Shown here piece by piece: positions 8,943-17,385 of a stretch of 64,000 nt of DNA. A model generated the notes under the pieces. The model was given only the letters and a program-made list of their open reading frames with translations. It was not told the origin of the DNA and did not search any database. This DNA is from Prochlorococcus sp. AG-347-E23. GTDB lineage: Bacteria; Cyanobacteriota; Cyanobacteriia; PCC-6307; Cyanobiaceae. A program made the translations under genes and the position numbers. The stretch's first letter is position 1. Each line of letters opens with the position of its first letter. The stretch spans positions 124,001 to 188,000 of the forward strand of contig QCBH01000001.1 in NCBI GenBank assembly GCA_003281685.1, read 5' to 3'.

Positions 8943-10346
8943 TCGATTTTTGATTAAATATTCTGCAATTTGTAGAGTAGCAAAACAATCATCTTTGTTG
9001 TATTGGATAATTTTTTTTAAAAATATTTGGTTTTCTGTAATTTGATATTGAATCCACCAATAAAGTGCTTTCGAGCCACTTACATTTTTCTGCGCCCATT
9101 CAAATCCAAGCCAATTAGAAACAGTTTTTAAGCCATAGTTTTTTAGTGGTAATATCCAAGACTTTCTTATTAAGGTATGTAAGTCAATAAATCTGGAGGA
9201 AAGTGAATCAATTTCTTCAAAACTAAAATTTAGTTCTTTAGCAATATTAATTATTGATATTTTTTCAGTTTCTCCGTAATGCAAAACTGGCCATTCCTTG
9301 TGTGAAAAAAGTATTTCAATAATTTGCCTGTAAGATTCTCCCTTATTGTTTTTAAGATTTAAGATTGGTTCATAAAAAAGATCCTCTTTTTTTATAGACA
9401 AATTATTTACTTTTAAAAATCCATATAAAAAATCATGCTTTTCATCTGGATTTGACTCAATATCAAATATATAAAATCCAGAACATATTTTTTCTAATAG
9501 ATCTTCCGTATTATTTTTATTAGAAATGAAATATGGTTCTCCAGAGATATATGCTTGTGCTTGCTTTACAAATATGGATGCTTTTTCATACTTCTGATCT
9601 TTGAATTTAGATAATTTCTCTCCTAGTTGTTTTTCGCTATAAGAAGCTAATGTTTGGGTATCAGATATTCCATTTGTTATGAGTAACGAGGCCGTTTTGG
9701 ATCCTATTCCATCTATATCTGTTAGATATCCATTTTCTTTTGCTTCTTTGTCACAAAATTTTTGCCAGGAACAAATAGTACATTTTTTTCTATCTTGAGT
9801 TATTTCTGGTATTGATCCCTCCAAGCATTCATTCAAATTTAATAAAACATTTAAAACTTTTTTTCTTAATTTTTTATTTAAATAAATTTCTTCAACTTTA
9901 ACTTTTTTATAAAAAGTAGAAATTACTAATCCTTTCTCAATTTTTGATTCTTGAAAAGATTCCAAAAGCATAGAACAAAAAGCTAAGTCGAATAAATGTT
10001 CTTTAGTTGTTTTGTGGCCTAACTTATAAACAGCAGGTAAATATTTATATTGTCCCCATTTACTTTTACCTTTAGTCTTGAAAAGTAATTGTGGAAGTAT
10101 CTCTGTGTTTATATTTTGGAAAAGATTCCCTTTTATTTTTAATCCAATTACCCCTTGATAACCATTTTCACAGGCTTTTAATCCTGTATATATCTCACCA
10201 TTACAAAATTCAGAGAAAATTTGAAACTGATGAATTTTATCTATAGCTTTATGAGGAGACCAAACTTCATAAGATTTTTTACCCTTAAAATCAAGCCATG
10301 CTTTTCTTTTGCATCTTGTAAAACTTTTTAAATGAAGAGAATTCAA
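8928..10346 (-). CDS. RecB-like nuclease with DEDD exonuclease domain (TM0106 type)
   Basis: A 472-residue protein in two parts. The N-terminal part resembles the RecB/Cas4 nuclease fold. Four cysteines, Cys12 in FTRCKRKAWL and Cys189, Cys192 and Cys198 in CTICSWQKFC, have the one-plus-three spacing that holds a 4Fe-4S cluster in Cas4 and AddB. A helix-hairpin-helix segment (DIDGIGSKTASLLITNGI) follows. The C-terminal part reads as an RNase H-like exonuclease: FDIES gives the D-x-E, DLHTL a further acid, and YNKDDC the closing Tyr-Asp. The start is TTG at 10344-10346. I recognise the uncharacterised TM0106 group; biochemical function is inferred only from the folds. No cas gene is near. Confidence 0.75.
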   Translation of the reverse strand: MNSLHLKSFTRCKRKAWLDFKGKKSYEVWSPHKAIDKIHQFQIFSEFCNGEIYTGLKACENGYQGVIGLKIKGNLFQNINTEILPQLLFKTKGKSKWGQYKYLPAVYKLGHKTTKEHLFDLAFCSMLLESFQESKIEKGLVISTFYKKVKVEEIYLNKKLRKKVLNVLLNLNECLEGSIPEITQDRKKCTICSWQKFCDKEAKENGYLTDIDGIGSKTASLLITNGISDTQTLASYSEKQLGEKLSKFKDQKYEKASIFVKQAQAYISGEPYFISNKNNTEDLLEKICSGFYIFDIESNPDEKHDFLYGFLKVNNLSIKKEDLFYEPILNLKNNKGESYRQIIEILFSHKEWPVLHYGETEKISIINIAKELNFSFEEIDSLSSRFIDLHTLIRKSWILPLKNYGLKTVSNWLGFEWAQKNVSGSKALYWWIQYQITENQIFLKKIIQYNKDDCFATLQIAEYLIKNRLKKN

Positions 10347-10426
10347 ATTATTTTTTAAGAGCGGTTTTAAAATTTACTCATATAAATTATTATAGATAAT
10401 TAAAAGAAATCAAGGAAATTTGAAAT

Positions 10427-11881
10427 TTGAGAGCTGATAAATTAGATAAGATAAAATTTGGAACTGATGGTTGGAGAGGAATTATTGGTTTTGACTTTAA
10501 CCTGTCCAATCTTTCAAGAGTTGTTGTCGCTTCATGTCAGGAGTTGCATTATCAATACTATAAAGAAGTTAATTCAAAGAAAATTATTATTGGATATGAT
10601 CGTAGATTTATGGCTTGTGAATTCGCCAAGCAAATAGTGCCTTTTGTAAGAGGATGTGGTTTCGAACCGATCTTATCTGATAGCTTTGTTACAACACCTT
10701 CTTGTAGTTTCTATGCCAAAGAAGTCGGTTGTCTTGGAGCGTTAGTAATTACAGCAAGTCATAATCCATATAATTGGCTAGGTCTGAAAATAAAGAGCTT
10801 TAATGGATGTTCTGTTGACGAATCTTTTACAAGTGAAGTTGAAAAAAGATTAATGCTTGGAAATTCAATTGAAAAAATAGATGGTATTAATCAATTGGTA
10901 GATATTAAGAAATTTCATTTAGATAGAATTAAATCCCTTTTTGATATTGACTATATTTCCAAGAGATTAAAAAAAATGAAATTGAGAATTTTTGTAGATT
11001 CTATGCATGGTTCAGCGGCAAATTGTATGGCTGAGATTTTTGCTTCTAATGATTTAGAAGTTATTTCAGAAATAAGGAAAGATTCTGATCCTTTTTTTGG
11101 AGGAAAACCTCCTGAACCTCTTTTGAATTATGCAGATGATCTAAAACAAACACTAATGAAAAATTCAACAAATGAAGTGAAAACTTTAGGAATTATATTT
11201 GATGGTGATGGTGATAGAATTGCGGCAATTGATGAAAAAGGAAGATACTCTAGTACTCAAGATTTACTCCCATACTTTATTAGCTATTTGGGCGAAATTA
11301 AAAATAATTCTTATCCAGTTTTAAAGACTGTCAGTGGTTCAGATATTATTAAAAATATATCAGAGAGTCAAAATAGAGATGTTTTTGAACTTCCAGTTGG
11401 CTTTAAATATATTGCTGAAATAATGATTAAAGAAAAAATATTTATTGGAGGAGAGGAATCTGGGGGAGTTGGTTTTGGTGACTTTATGCCTGAAAGAGAT
11501 GCTCTATATGCAGCGATGGTTTTATTAAATGGAATTGCTGAAAAATCTCAATACTTATATGAAACCTTAGATGAAATTCAAGAAGATTTTGGGCCAAGTT
11601 TTTATAAAAGAATTGATATTAAATTTCCAAATCAGTCAGAAAAAAATAACGTAAAAGAATTTATCATAGATAATATTCCTGAGAATATTAATAATCACAA
11701 GTTAAAAAGTATCTCAAAGATCGATGGAATAAAGTTGAGAATTGATAAAAATTTTTGGCTTCTTTTTAGGTTTTCAGGAACGGAACCTCTTTTAAGGTTA
11801 TATTGTGAAGCACCAAAAGAATCTTATCTAATTGAGGTATTAGAGTGGGGTCAAGAATTTATAAATTTGGCAGGAAAATAA
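10427..11881 (+). CDS. Phosphoglucomutase/phosphomannomutase family enzyme
   Basis: A 484-residue alpha-D-phosphohexomutase. The phosphoserine loop TASHNP places the active Ser at 111. The metal loop DGDGDR is at about 259-264. The sugar-binding loop GGEESGG and the phosphate-binding RFSGTEP complete the four signature loops. Such enzymes interconvert hexose 1- and 6-phosphates for glycogen, sucrose or cell-wall sugars; which sugar is preferred cannot be said. The start is TTG at 10427, because the conserved FGTDGWRG block begins at residue 11 and no ATG lies before it. Two bases separate its stop from rdgB. Confidence 0.92.
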   Translation: MRADKLDKIKFGTDGWRGIIGFDFNLSNLSRVVVASCQELHYQYYKEVNSKKIIIGYDRRFMACEFAKQIVPFVRGCGFEPILSDSFVTTPSCSFYAKEVGCLGALVITASHNPYNWLGLKIKSFNGCSVDESFTSEVEKRLMLGNSIEKIDGINQLVDIKKFHLDRIKSLFDIDYISKRLKKMKLRIFVDSMHGSAANCMAEIFASNDLEVISEIRKDSDPFFGGKPPEPLLNYADDLKQTLMKNSTNEVKTLGIIFDGDGDRIAAIDEKGRYSSTQDLLPYFISYLGEIKNNSYPVLKTVSGSDIIKNISESQNRDVFELPVGFKYIAEIMIKEKIFIGGEESGGVGFGDFMPERDALYAAMVLLNGIAEKSQYLYETLDEIQEDFGPSFYKRIDIKFPNQSEKNNVKEFIIDNIPENINNHKLKSISKIDGIKLRIDKNFWLLFRFSGTEPLLRLYCEAPKESYLIEVLEWGQEFINLAGK

Positions 11882-11883
11882 GG

Positions 11884-12459
11884 ATGAAAAATTTATATTT
11901 AGCGAGTAAGAATAAAGGTAAAATTGAAGAATATAAGAAATTGCTTGCTGGAGTTAATTGTAAATTGTTACTCCAGCCAGAATCATTAGAGGTTGAAGAG
12001 GATGGACTGACATTTAGAGATAATGCAATTAAAAAAGCGAGTGAAGTTTCGAGAAAAACGAATAATTTTTCAATAGCAGATGATTCAGGAATTTGTATTG
12101 AAGCACTAGGCGGTAAGCCTGGCATTTACTCATCTAGATATGCAGAAAATGATCAGAAGAGAATTGAACGAGTTTTAAGAGAACTTGATGGAGTTCAAAA
12201 TAGAAGTGCTTTCTTTATTGCCAATATTTGTGTTTGTTCCTCAAATGGTGAAGTGATTATTGAATCTGAGGCCAAATGTCATGGCAATATTATTTTAAAC
12301 CCTAGAGGAAAAAGTGGTTTTGGGTATGACCCAATTTTTGAGGAGAGTTCTACCAGATTAACTTTCGCAGAAATGAATAATGATATTAAAGAAACTTGTA
12401 GTCATAGAGGTAAAGCATTAAAAAAAATTATTCCAGATTTAATTGAAATTTTTTCTTAA
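11884..12459 (+). CDS. rdgB: XTP/dITP pyrophosphatase (HAM1 family)
   Basis: A 191-residue nucleotide-pool sanitiser that hydrolyses XTP, dITP and ITP to monophosphates. The sequence begins MKNLYLASKNKGKIEEYKKL, matching the family N-terminus. DDSGICIEALGGKPGIYSSR is the catalytic block, and GFGYDPIF binds the base. The start is ATG at 11884, two bases after the mutase stop. An in-frame start farther upstream would run through the end of that gene and adds no homologous residues. The tight spacing implies translation coupling with the mutase. The stop is two bases from the convergent carotenoid oxygenase gene. Confidence 0.93.
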   Translation: MKNLYLASKNKGKIEEYKKLLAGVNCKLLLQPESLEVEEDGLTFRDNAIKKASEVSRKTNNFSIADDSGICIEALGGKPGIYSSRYAENDQKRIERVLRELDGVQNRSAFFIANICVCSSNGEVIIESEAKCHGNIILNPRGKSGFGYDPIFEESSTRLTFAEMNNDIKETCSHRGKALKKIIPDLIEIFS

Positions 12460-12461
12460 AT

Positions 12462-13946
12462 TCAATTAACCCAAGATCCATGAAGGCCATGAGGAATTGA
12501 AATGGGTAATTCATAAATAACTAATTCTTTTAAGTCTTTTGCGTCTAATATCACTAAATCGCTTCCTCTTCTTTCTCCGTTCCATAGAAGTATAAATAAA
12601 AATCCCTCATCTTCTTTTGAAGAGTTTTCTGATGGAACCATAATTGGTTCACTAACAAATCCACTTGGACCTGCTGACCATGAAATCTCTTCCTTAGAAG
12701 TTAAATTTATTTTTTTTATTGCTTGAAGTGGAGCGTTCCCCAACTTTTGAGATGTGCTTGCCATCCAACTAAAAGTTGCTTTTAATCCTAAGTTTTTAGG
12801 ATTAACAACGGCAAATTCACAACATTGTTCACTGAAAGTTTCAAGTTCACAAGTTTTTGTCTTTAGATCGATAATTGATCTTTTCAGTTTTCCTTCTGGA
12901 TATTTATCAAAGTCAATATCCCTAAAATTCTCGTCTGGACCAACTGATGGGAAATCATCATAAAAAATACTATCTAATACGATTTTGGAATCTTTTTCAA
13001 ATGCGTTTACATGATGAAAAACGAATCCTTTTGGAGCATCTATTGTTAAAGGAGGCTGTCCTCTAAATAATCCACTTTCTCTGGGGATGATAAAAAACTT
13101 TGCCTTTTTATCTGGGTTTGACTTTAGACATTGTGCTGCTCCTCTTTGACCCATTACAAATGGAAGAGGATTAAAATCAATAGCATTCTGTAAAAATATT
13201 GCCCAATTAGTTGTAATTGCGAAATCATGAAGAAATGCAAAGCCATTAAAAGTATCTTTTCTGTCAAAAATGAGCTCTCCAGAATTTGTACCAGCATTAT
13301 CAAATTCCATTAATCTAATGGTACTTTTTGGCCCGGTTTGTACTCCAAAAGTGACTAAAAGTTCTGAAGATGCATTTGAGTTTAGGTCTGTTTTGGGATG
13401 AGCACTGAATGCTTCGTTAGGCTTGAGTACCCCTTTTAATGTTGTTAAACCAATAGTGTCAAGACTATCAGGATCCATTGCATGTGGACCTGCTGCTTCC
13501 CATAATGCGAGAATTTCATCCCCCAATTTAATGACATGTGTATTAGCGATATTCTTGAATTTTAGATCTAATGCATTATTTAAAATTCCTCCATTTTTTT
13601 GTGTTCCAAAAACACCTCTATAAATAAATTTATTTATTTTTTCTTCTTCCAAATAGCCTTTAGTTTTTACAAATCTATTTGTTAAGAATGGCTGACCATT
13701 TTCGAATTTTATGGATGTTATCATCCCATCACCATCAAATGGATGATGAACCCATTGTCCACCTCTCTCTAATATTCCTGGTCCATTTCTTAATAATGTT
13801 CCATTTAAATTTTTAATACTATTACCTTTGCTAATTTTTAGAGGCTCCTTGGTTAGCTCCTTTTCTACATTTTGATAAGCACTTGACCAATCTTCTTTTT
13901 TAAAAATATTAAATTTATCAATTTTTTTATCTTGTAAATTAGTCAC
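12462..13946 (-). CDS. Carotenoid cleavage dioxygenase family protein
   Basis: A 494-residue non-haem iron oxygenase of the RPE65/CCD family, which splits carotenoids or apocarotenoids at a double bond. Histidines expected to bind iron appear in the four family blocks: around GPHAMDPD, in FLHDFAITTNWAIF, in FVFHHVNAFE and in the C-terminal PHGLHGSWVN. The N-terminal LRNGPGILERGG block is also typical. The start is GTG at 13944-13946. There is no signal peptide. Whether it cuts beta-carotene, zeaxanthin or apocarotenals is not decidable from sequence. The gene stands alone between convergent rdgB and co-oriented hisB, 72 bases upstream. Confidence 0.88.
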   Translation of the reverse strand: MTNLQDKKIDKFNIFKKEDWSSAYQNVEKELTKEPLKISKGNSIKNLNGTLLRNGPGILERGGQWVHHPFDGDGMITSIKFENGQPFLTNRFVKTKGYLEEEKINKFIYRGVFGTQKNGGILNNALDLKFKNIANTHVIKLGDEILALWEAAGPHAMDPDSLDTIGLTTLKGVLKPNEAFSAHPKTDLNSNASSELLVTFGVQTGPKSTIRLMEFDNAGTNSGELIFDRKDTFNGFAFLHDFAITTNWAIFLQNAIDFNPLPFVMGQRGAAQCLKSNPDKKAKFFIIPRESGLFRGQPPLTIDAPKGFVFHHVNAFEKDSKIVLDSIFYDDFPSVGPDENFRDIDFDKYPEGKLKRSIIDLKTKTCELETFSEQCCEFAVVNPKNLGLKATFSWMASTSQKLGNAPLQAIKKINLTSKEEISWSAGPSGFVSEPIMVPSENSSKEDEGFLFILLWNGERRGSDLVILDAKDLKELVIYELPISIPHGLHGSWVN

Positions 13947-14018
13947 AACAAAATAATCACTCTATCTATTTTCGCCAAAAATCAATTGAATTGTGGCTGA
14001 TTCGAAAAAATTCCTATT

Positions 14019-14624
14019 TTATTGTTTTTCTAACATTCCTTTACTGCTTGGAATTGAATCAGATCTTCTTGGATCTATTTCCGTAGCCATTCTCATTGCT
14101 CTTGAAAAAGCTTTAAAGCACGCCTCAACTATATGATGTGAATTACTGCCTCGTACATGATTAATATGCAGAGTAATACCGCTGTTATTTACAAAGGCAA
14201 TAAAAAACTCTCTTACTAGTTCAGTATCATAATTTCCTATTCTAGGGGCTTTTAATTGAAGGTCATAAGATAGATGCGGTCTACCAGAGCAGTCTAAAGT
14301 GACTTGAACTAATGCTTCATCTAATGGGGCAAAGAAATGTCCAAATCTGCTTATTCCTTTTCTTTCTCCCAGGGCTTTTGAAAATGCTTTGCCTATAGCA
14401 ATTCCTACATCTTCATTTGTATGATGATCATCAATATGGGTATCTCCAATTGCTTTTATTTTTAAATCGAACAAACCATGACTGGATATTTGATGAAGCA
14501 TATGATCTAAGAATGGTATCCCGGTATCAATCTCAGACATTCCATTTCCATCTAAGTTTATAAATACAGAAATATCTGTTTCATTAGTTTTTCTTTTTAT
14601 TTCAGATTGCCTTAAAGATGACAT
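14019..14624 (-). CDS. hisB: Imidazoleglycerol-phosphate dehydratase
   Basis: A 201-residue monofunctional HisB, which makes imidazole acetol phosphate in histidine synthesis. The duplicated metal-binding histidine motifs are clear: [41 protein letters not shown] and [17 protein letters not shown]. Length is standard for the stand-alone cyanobacterial form, without the phosphatase domain of the enteric fusion. It lies 20 bases downstream of fabI on the same strand, so a two-gene transcript is likely although the pathways are unrelated. No other his gene is in the window. Confidence 0.96.
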   Translation of the reverse strand: MSSLRQSEIKRKTNETDISVFINLDGNGMSEIDTGIPFLDHMLHQISSHGLFDLKIKAIGDTHIDDHHTNEDVGIAIGKAFSKALGERKGISRFGHFFAPLDEALVQVTLDCSGRPHLSYDLQLKAPRIGNYDTELVREFFIAFVNNSGITLHINHVRGSNSHHIVEACFKAFSRAMRMATEIDPRRSDSIPSSKGMLEKQ

Positions 14625-14644
14625 TTTTATGCAAAAAACTTAGT

Positions 14645-15427
14645 TTACATTCCATTAATGCAGTAACCCGCATCAACATAAATTGTTTGGCCTGAAATGC
14701 CGCTAGAGAGATCACTTAATAAAAAAGCAGCTGTATTACCTACTTCTGTTTGAGTGACTGTTCTGCGTAAAGGAGCCTTTTCTTCAACATTGTGAATCAT
14801 ATCTAAAATGCCACCTATAGCAGAACTCGCAAGTGTTCTTATAGGCCCAGCACTTATTGCGTTAACTCTAACTTGTTTTTCCGGACCAAGTTCTGCAGAA
14901 AGATATCTTACTGAAGCTTCTAAAGCTGCTTTAGCAACTCCCATCACGTTATAGTTAGGAATCGCCCTTTCTGAACCTAAATAAGTTAATGAGATAACTC
15001 CAGCACCATCACTAAAAAGTGGTTTTGCTGCTTTACATAAAGGTGCTAACGAATACGCACTTATATTAAGAGCCCTATCAAAACCCTCTGAAGTGGTAGC
15101 ACTATAATCCCCAATCAATTCATCACGTCCTGCAAATGCTAGGCAGTGAACTAATCCGTCAACTTGCCCCCAATTGTCTTTTATGTTTTTAAAAATTTCT
15201 TCAATTTGAGCTGGATTTTGAACATCAAGAGGCAAAAATAACGATGGGTTTAAAGGTTCAGTTAGTTCTCTAACTTTAGACTCGAATCTTCCCTTATCAT
15301 CAGGCAAATATGTGATTCCAAGTTCTGCGCCAGCTTTTGAAAGTTGTTGAGCGATACCCCATGCTATTGAACGATTGTTGGCAATTCCCGTAACAAGAAT
15401 TTTTTTGCCAGTTAGATTTAGAAGCAT
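14645..15427 (-). CDS. fabI: Enoyl-acyl carrier protein reductase (NADH)
   Basis: A 260-residue short-chain dehydrogenase that reduces enoyl-ACP in each round of fatty-acid elongation. The N-terminal nucleotide-binding block GIANNRSIAWGIAQQL is the divergent form typical of FabI. The catalytic pair appears as YNVMGVAK, the FabI Y-x6-K spacing, after LTYLGSERAIPN. AISAGPIRTLASSAI and AAFLLSDLSSGISGQTIYVD complete the fold. Length is canonical and the start is ATG at 15425-15427. It heads the pair with hisB and is divergent from the thioredoxin-like gene with about 105 bases between. Confidence 0.96.
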   Translation of the reverse strand: MLLNLTGKKILVTGIANNRSIAWGIAQQLSKAGAELGITYLPDDKGRFESKVRELTEPLNPSLFLPLDVQNPAQIEEIFKNIKDNWGQVDGLVHCLAFAGRDELIGDYSATTSEGFDRALNISAYSLAPLCKAAKPLFSDGAGVISLTYLGSERAIPNYNVMGVAKAALEASVRYLSAELGPEKQVRVNAISAGPIRTLASSAIGGILDMIHNVEEKAPLRRTVTQTEVGNTAAFLLSDLSSGISGQTIYVDAGYCINGM

Positions 15428-15532
15428 TTTGTTTATTATTTCTATTATTCTCCTATATAAAAGTACCTATCTTTACGGATTACTGCAAAATATACAATAA
15501 TTTTCAAATATCAAAGAATTTTTAACTTGAAC

Positions 15533-16126
15533 ATGGTAAGAACAAATTCTATGGTATTGGAATTAGGTTTTCAATTACCGAATTTCGAAATGTTAAATGC
15601 TAATTCTTCAAAAAATGAATATTTTAATTCTCATAATCTAGATAATCGGCATTTACTTTTAATGTTTATTTGTGCCCATTGCCCATTTGTTAAATATATT
15701 GAGAATCAAATTTTCACCTTAAGTAAAGAAATTGAAAATACAGTTCAAACAGTTGCAATTTCTAGTAATGATATTTTTACTCATCCTTCAGATTCTCCTA
15801 AAAATTTGAAATTACAAGCACAATCACAGGGATGGAGTTTTCCTTATCTATATGATGAAAATCAAAATTTTGCTAAGGAATTAAAAGCTGCTTGCACCCC
15901 AGATTTTTATCTTTTTTCAAATGAAGGAGATTGTGATTTTTTATTGTATTATCATGGCCAATTAGATGATAGTAGACCAGGTAATAATATCCCTCTATCT
16001 GGAAAAGATTTGCGCTCTGCTGTAAAAGATTTGAATAAAGATAATTCTTATCCTTCAAATCAGATGCCTTCTTTAGGTTGCAATATAAAATGGACTCCTG
16101 GTAAAGAACCAAGTTGGTTTAAATGA
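15533..16126 (+). CDS. Thioredoxin-fold redoxin (AhpC/TSA-like)
   Basis: About 197 residues with a thioredoxin-like peroxidase/reductase fold. The CxxC-like pair CAHC is at residues 47-50 in LMFICAHCPFVKY, and a third conserved cysteine is in KAACTPDFYLFSNEG, the cis-proline region. The C-terminal block MPSLGCNIKWTPGKEP resembles the family of thioredoxin-domain proteins with a conserved CNIKW tail. The ATG at 15533 is preferred; a TTG two codons earlier (15527) is an alternative. It could reduce disulfides or peroxides, but the partner is unknown. There is no signal peptide, so it acts in the cytosol. The next gene starts 53 bases downstream on the same strand. Confidence 0.82.
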   Translation: MVRTNSMVLELGFQLPNFEMLNANSSKNEYFNSHNLDNRHLLLMFICAHCPFVKYIENQIFTLSKEIENTVQTVAISSNDIFTHPSDSPKNLKLQAQSQGWSFPYLYDENQNFAKELKAACTPDFYLFSNEGDCDFLLYYHGQLDDSRPGNNIPLSGKDLRSAVKDLNKDNSYPSNQMPSLGCNIKWTPGKEPSWFK

Positions 16127-16179
16127 ATTAAAAATTTTTTTTACCCATAGAAATATGGTTTAGGGTTAATATATTCACT

Positions 16180-17385
16180 ATGCAGATACCTCCATTTACT
16201 TTAAATAGGCAATACCACGAAATTGGCTCAGAAATTGAGAGTGAGGTTTCTAAAGTTTTAAAAGGGGGCCAGTATATTGGAGGCCAAGAAATTGCCAAAT
16301 TTGAGGAGAGTTTTTCAAATCTGATTGGTGTTGAAAATACCATTGGATGTAATAGTGGAACTGATGCTTTAGTATTAGCTTTGCGCGCATTAGATATTGG
16401 TGTGGGCGATGAAGTTATTACCTCCTCTTTTAGCTTTTTTGCAACTGCAGAGGCTATTAGTGCGGTTGGTGCTAATCCTGTTTTGGTAGACATAGATCCA
16501 GAAACTTATCTTATTAATACTGAACTAATAGAACAAGAAATAAATTCTAATACCAAGGCAATTATGCCAGTTCATTTATTTGGTAATGCAGTGAATATGA
16601 CCTTAATAAAATCTTTGGCCAAGAAATATGACTTAAAAGTAATCGAAGATTGTGCTCAGGCAACCTGCACAATGTGGGAAAATTCTAAAGTTGGTAGTAT
16701 CGGTGATATAGGCTGTTTTAGCTTTTTCCCTACTAAAAATTTAGGAGCTGCTGGAGATGGTGGAGCAGTAACAACTTCAGATCAGAAGATTGCCAAAAAA
16801 ATTAGAGAACTTGCTGTTCATGGCAGCCCAATAAGATATCATCATACCCAAATTGGATATAACAGCAGACTTGATACCATTCAAGCTGCCATATTAAACA
16901 TTAAAATTAAATATATTTCTAAGTGGATTAATAATCGCCAAAAAATTGCTAATAATTACTTAGATTTATTAGAAAAAAATCCATTTATTCGTTTTCCAAA
17001 AATTAGCTCTGATTCAATTTCCCATTCTTGGAATCAATTTGTCATAAAATTAAGAAATGATAAATATTTTTTAAATGAAGATTTTTCAAATTTATTTGAT
17101 ACTGATTGCAAAAAATACTATTCCTTAAGGAATTTAGTAAAACAACAACTTTTTGAAAAAGGTATTAACTCAATTATTTATTATCCAATTCCAATACACG
17201 CACAAATAGCTTACAAAAATAAAAATTTTTCTAGAAAAAAACTTATTAATACAGAGAGAATTTGTACAGAAGTTCTTAGTCTTCCAATGTTTCCTGAAAT
17301 TTCTTATGAAGAGCAAGTTTATGTAGCAGAAAATTTAAATAAAGTTTTAAGGAATTGTATAGAGGAAATTCAAATTTCAGCATAA
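16180..17385 (+). CDS. DegT/DnrJ/EryC1/StrS-family PLP aminotransferase
   Basis: A 401-residue sugar aminotransferase-type enzyme. The PLP lysine is Lys186 in FFPTKNLGAAGDGGAV. EDCAQATCTMW gives the aspartate that contacts the pyridine ring, and CNSGTDALVLALRAL near residues 52-66 the phosphate site. The family transfers amino groups from glutamate to keto-sugars for cell-surface glycans. A lone copy in core genome suggests a lipopolysaccharide or exopolysaccharide sugar, but the substrate is inference. No glycosyltransferase cluster adjoins it. Its last 16 bases overlap the end of the convergent photolyase gene. Confidence 0.9.
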   Translation: MQIPPFTLNRQYHEIGSEIESEVSKVLKGGQYIGGQEIAKFEESFSNLIGVENTIGCNSGTDALVLALRALDIGVGDEVITSSFSFFATAEAISAVGANPVLVDIDPETYLINTELIEQEINSNTKAIMPVHLFGNAVNMTLIKSLAKKYDLKVIEDCAQATCTMWENSKVGSIGDIGCFSFFPTKNLGAAGDGGAVTTSDQKIAKKIRELAVHGSPIRYHHTQIGYNSRLDTIQAAILNIKIKYISKWINNRQKIANNYLDLLEKNPFIRFPKISSDSISHSWNQFVIKLRNDKYFLNEDFSNLFDTDCKKYYSLRNLVKQQLFEKGINSIIYYPIPIHAQIAYKNKNFSRKKLINTERICTEVLSLPMFPEISYEEQVYVAENLNKVLRNCIEEIQISA

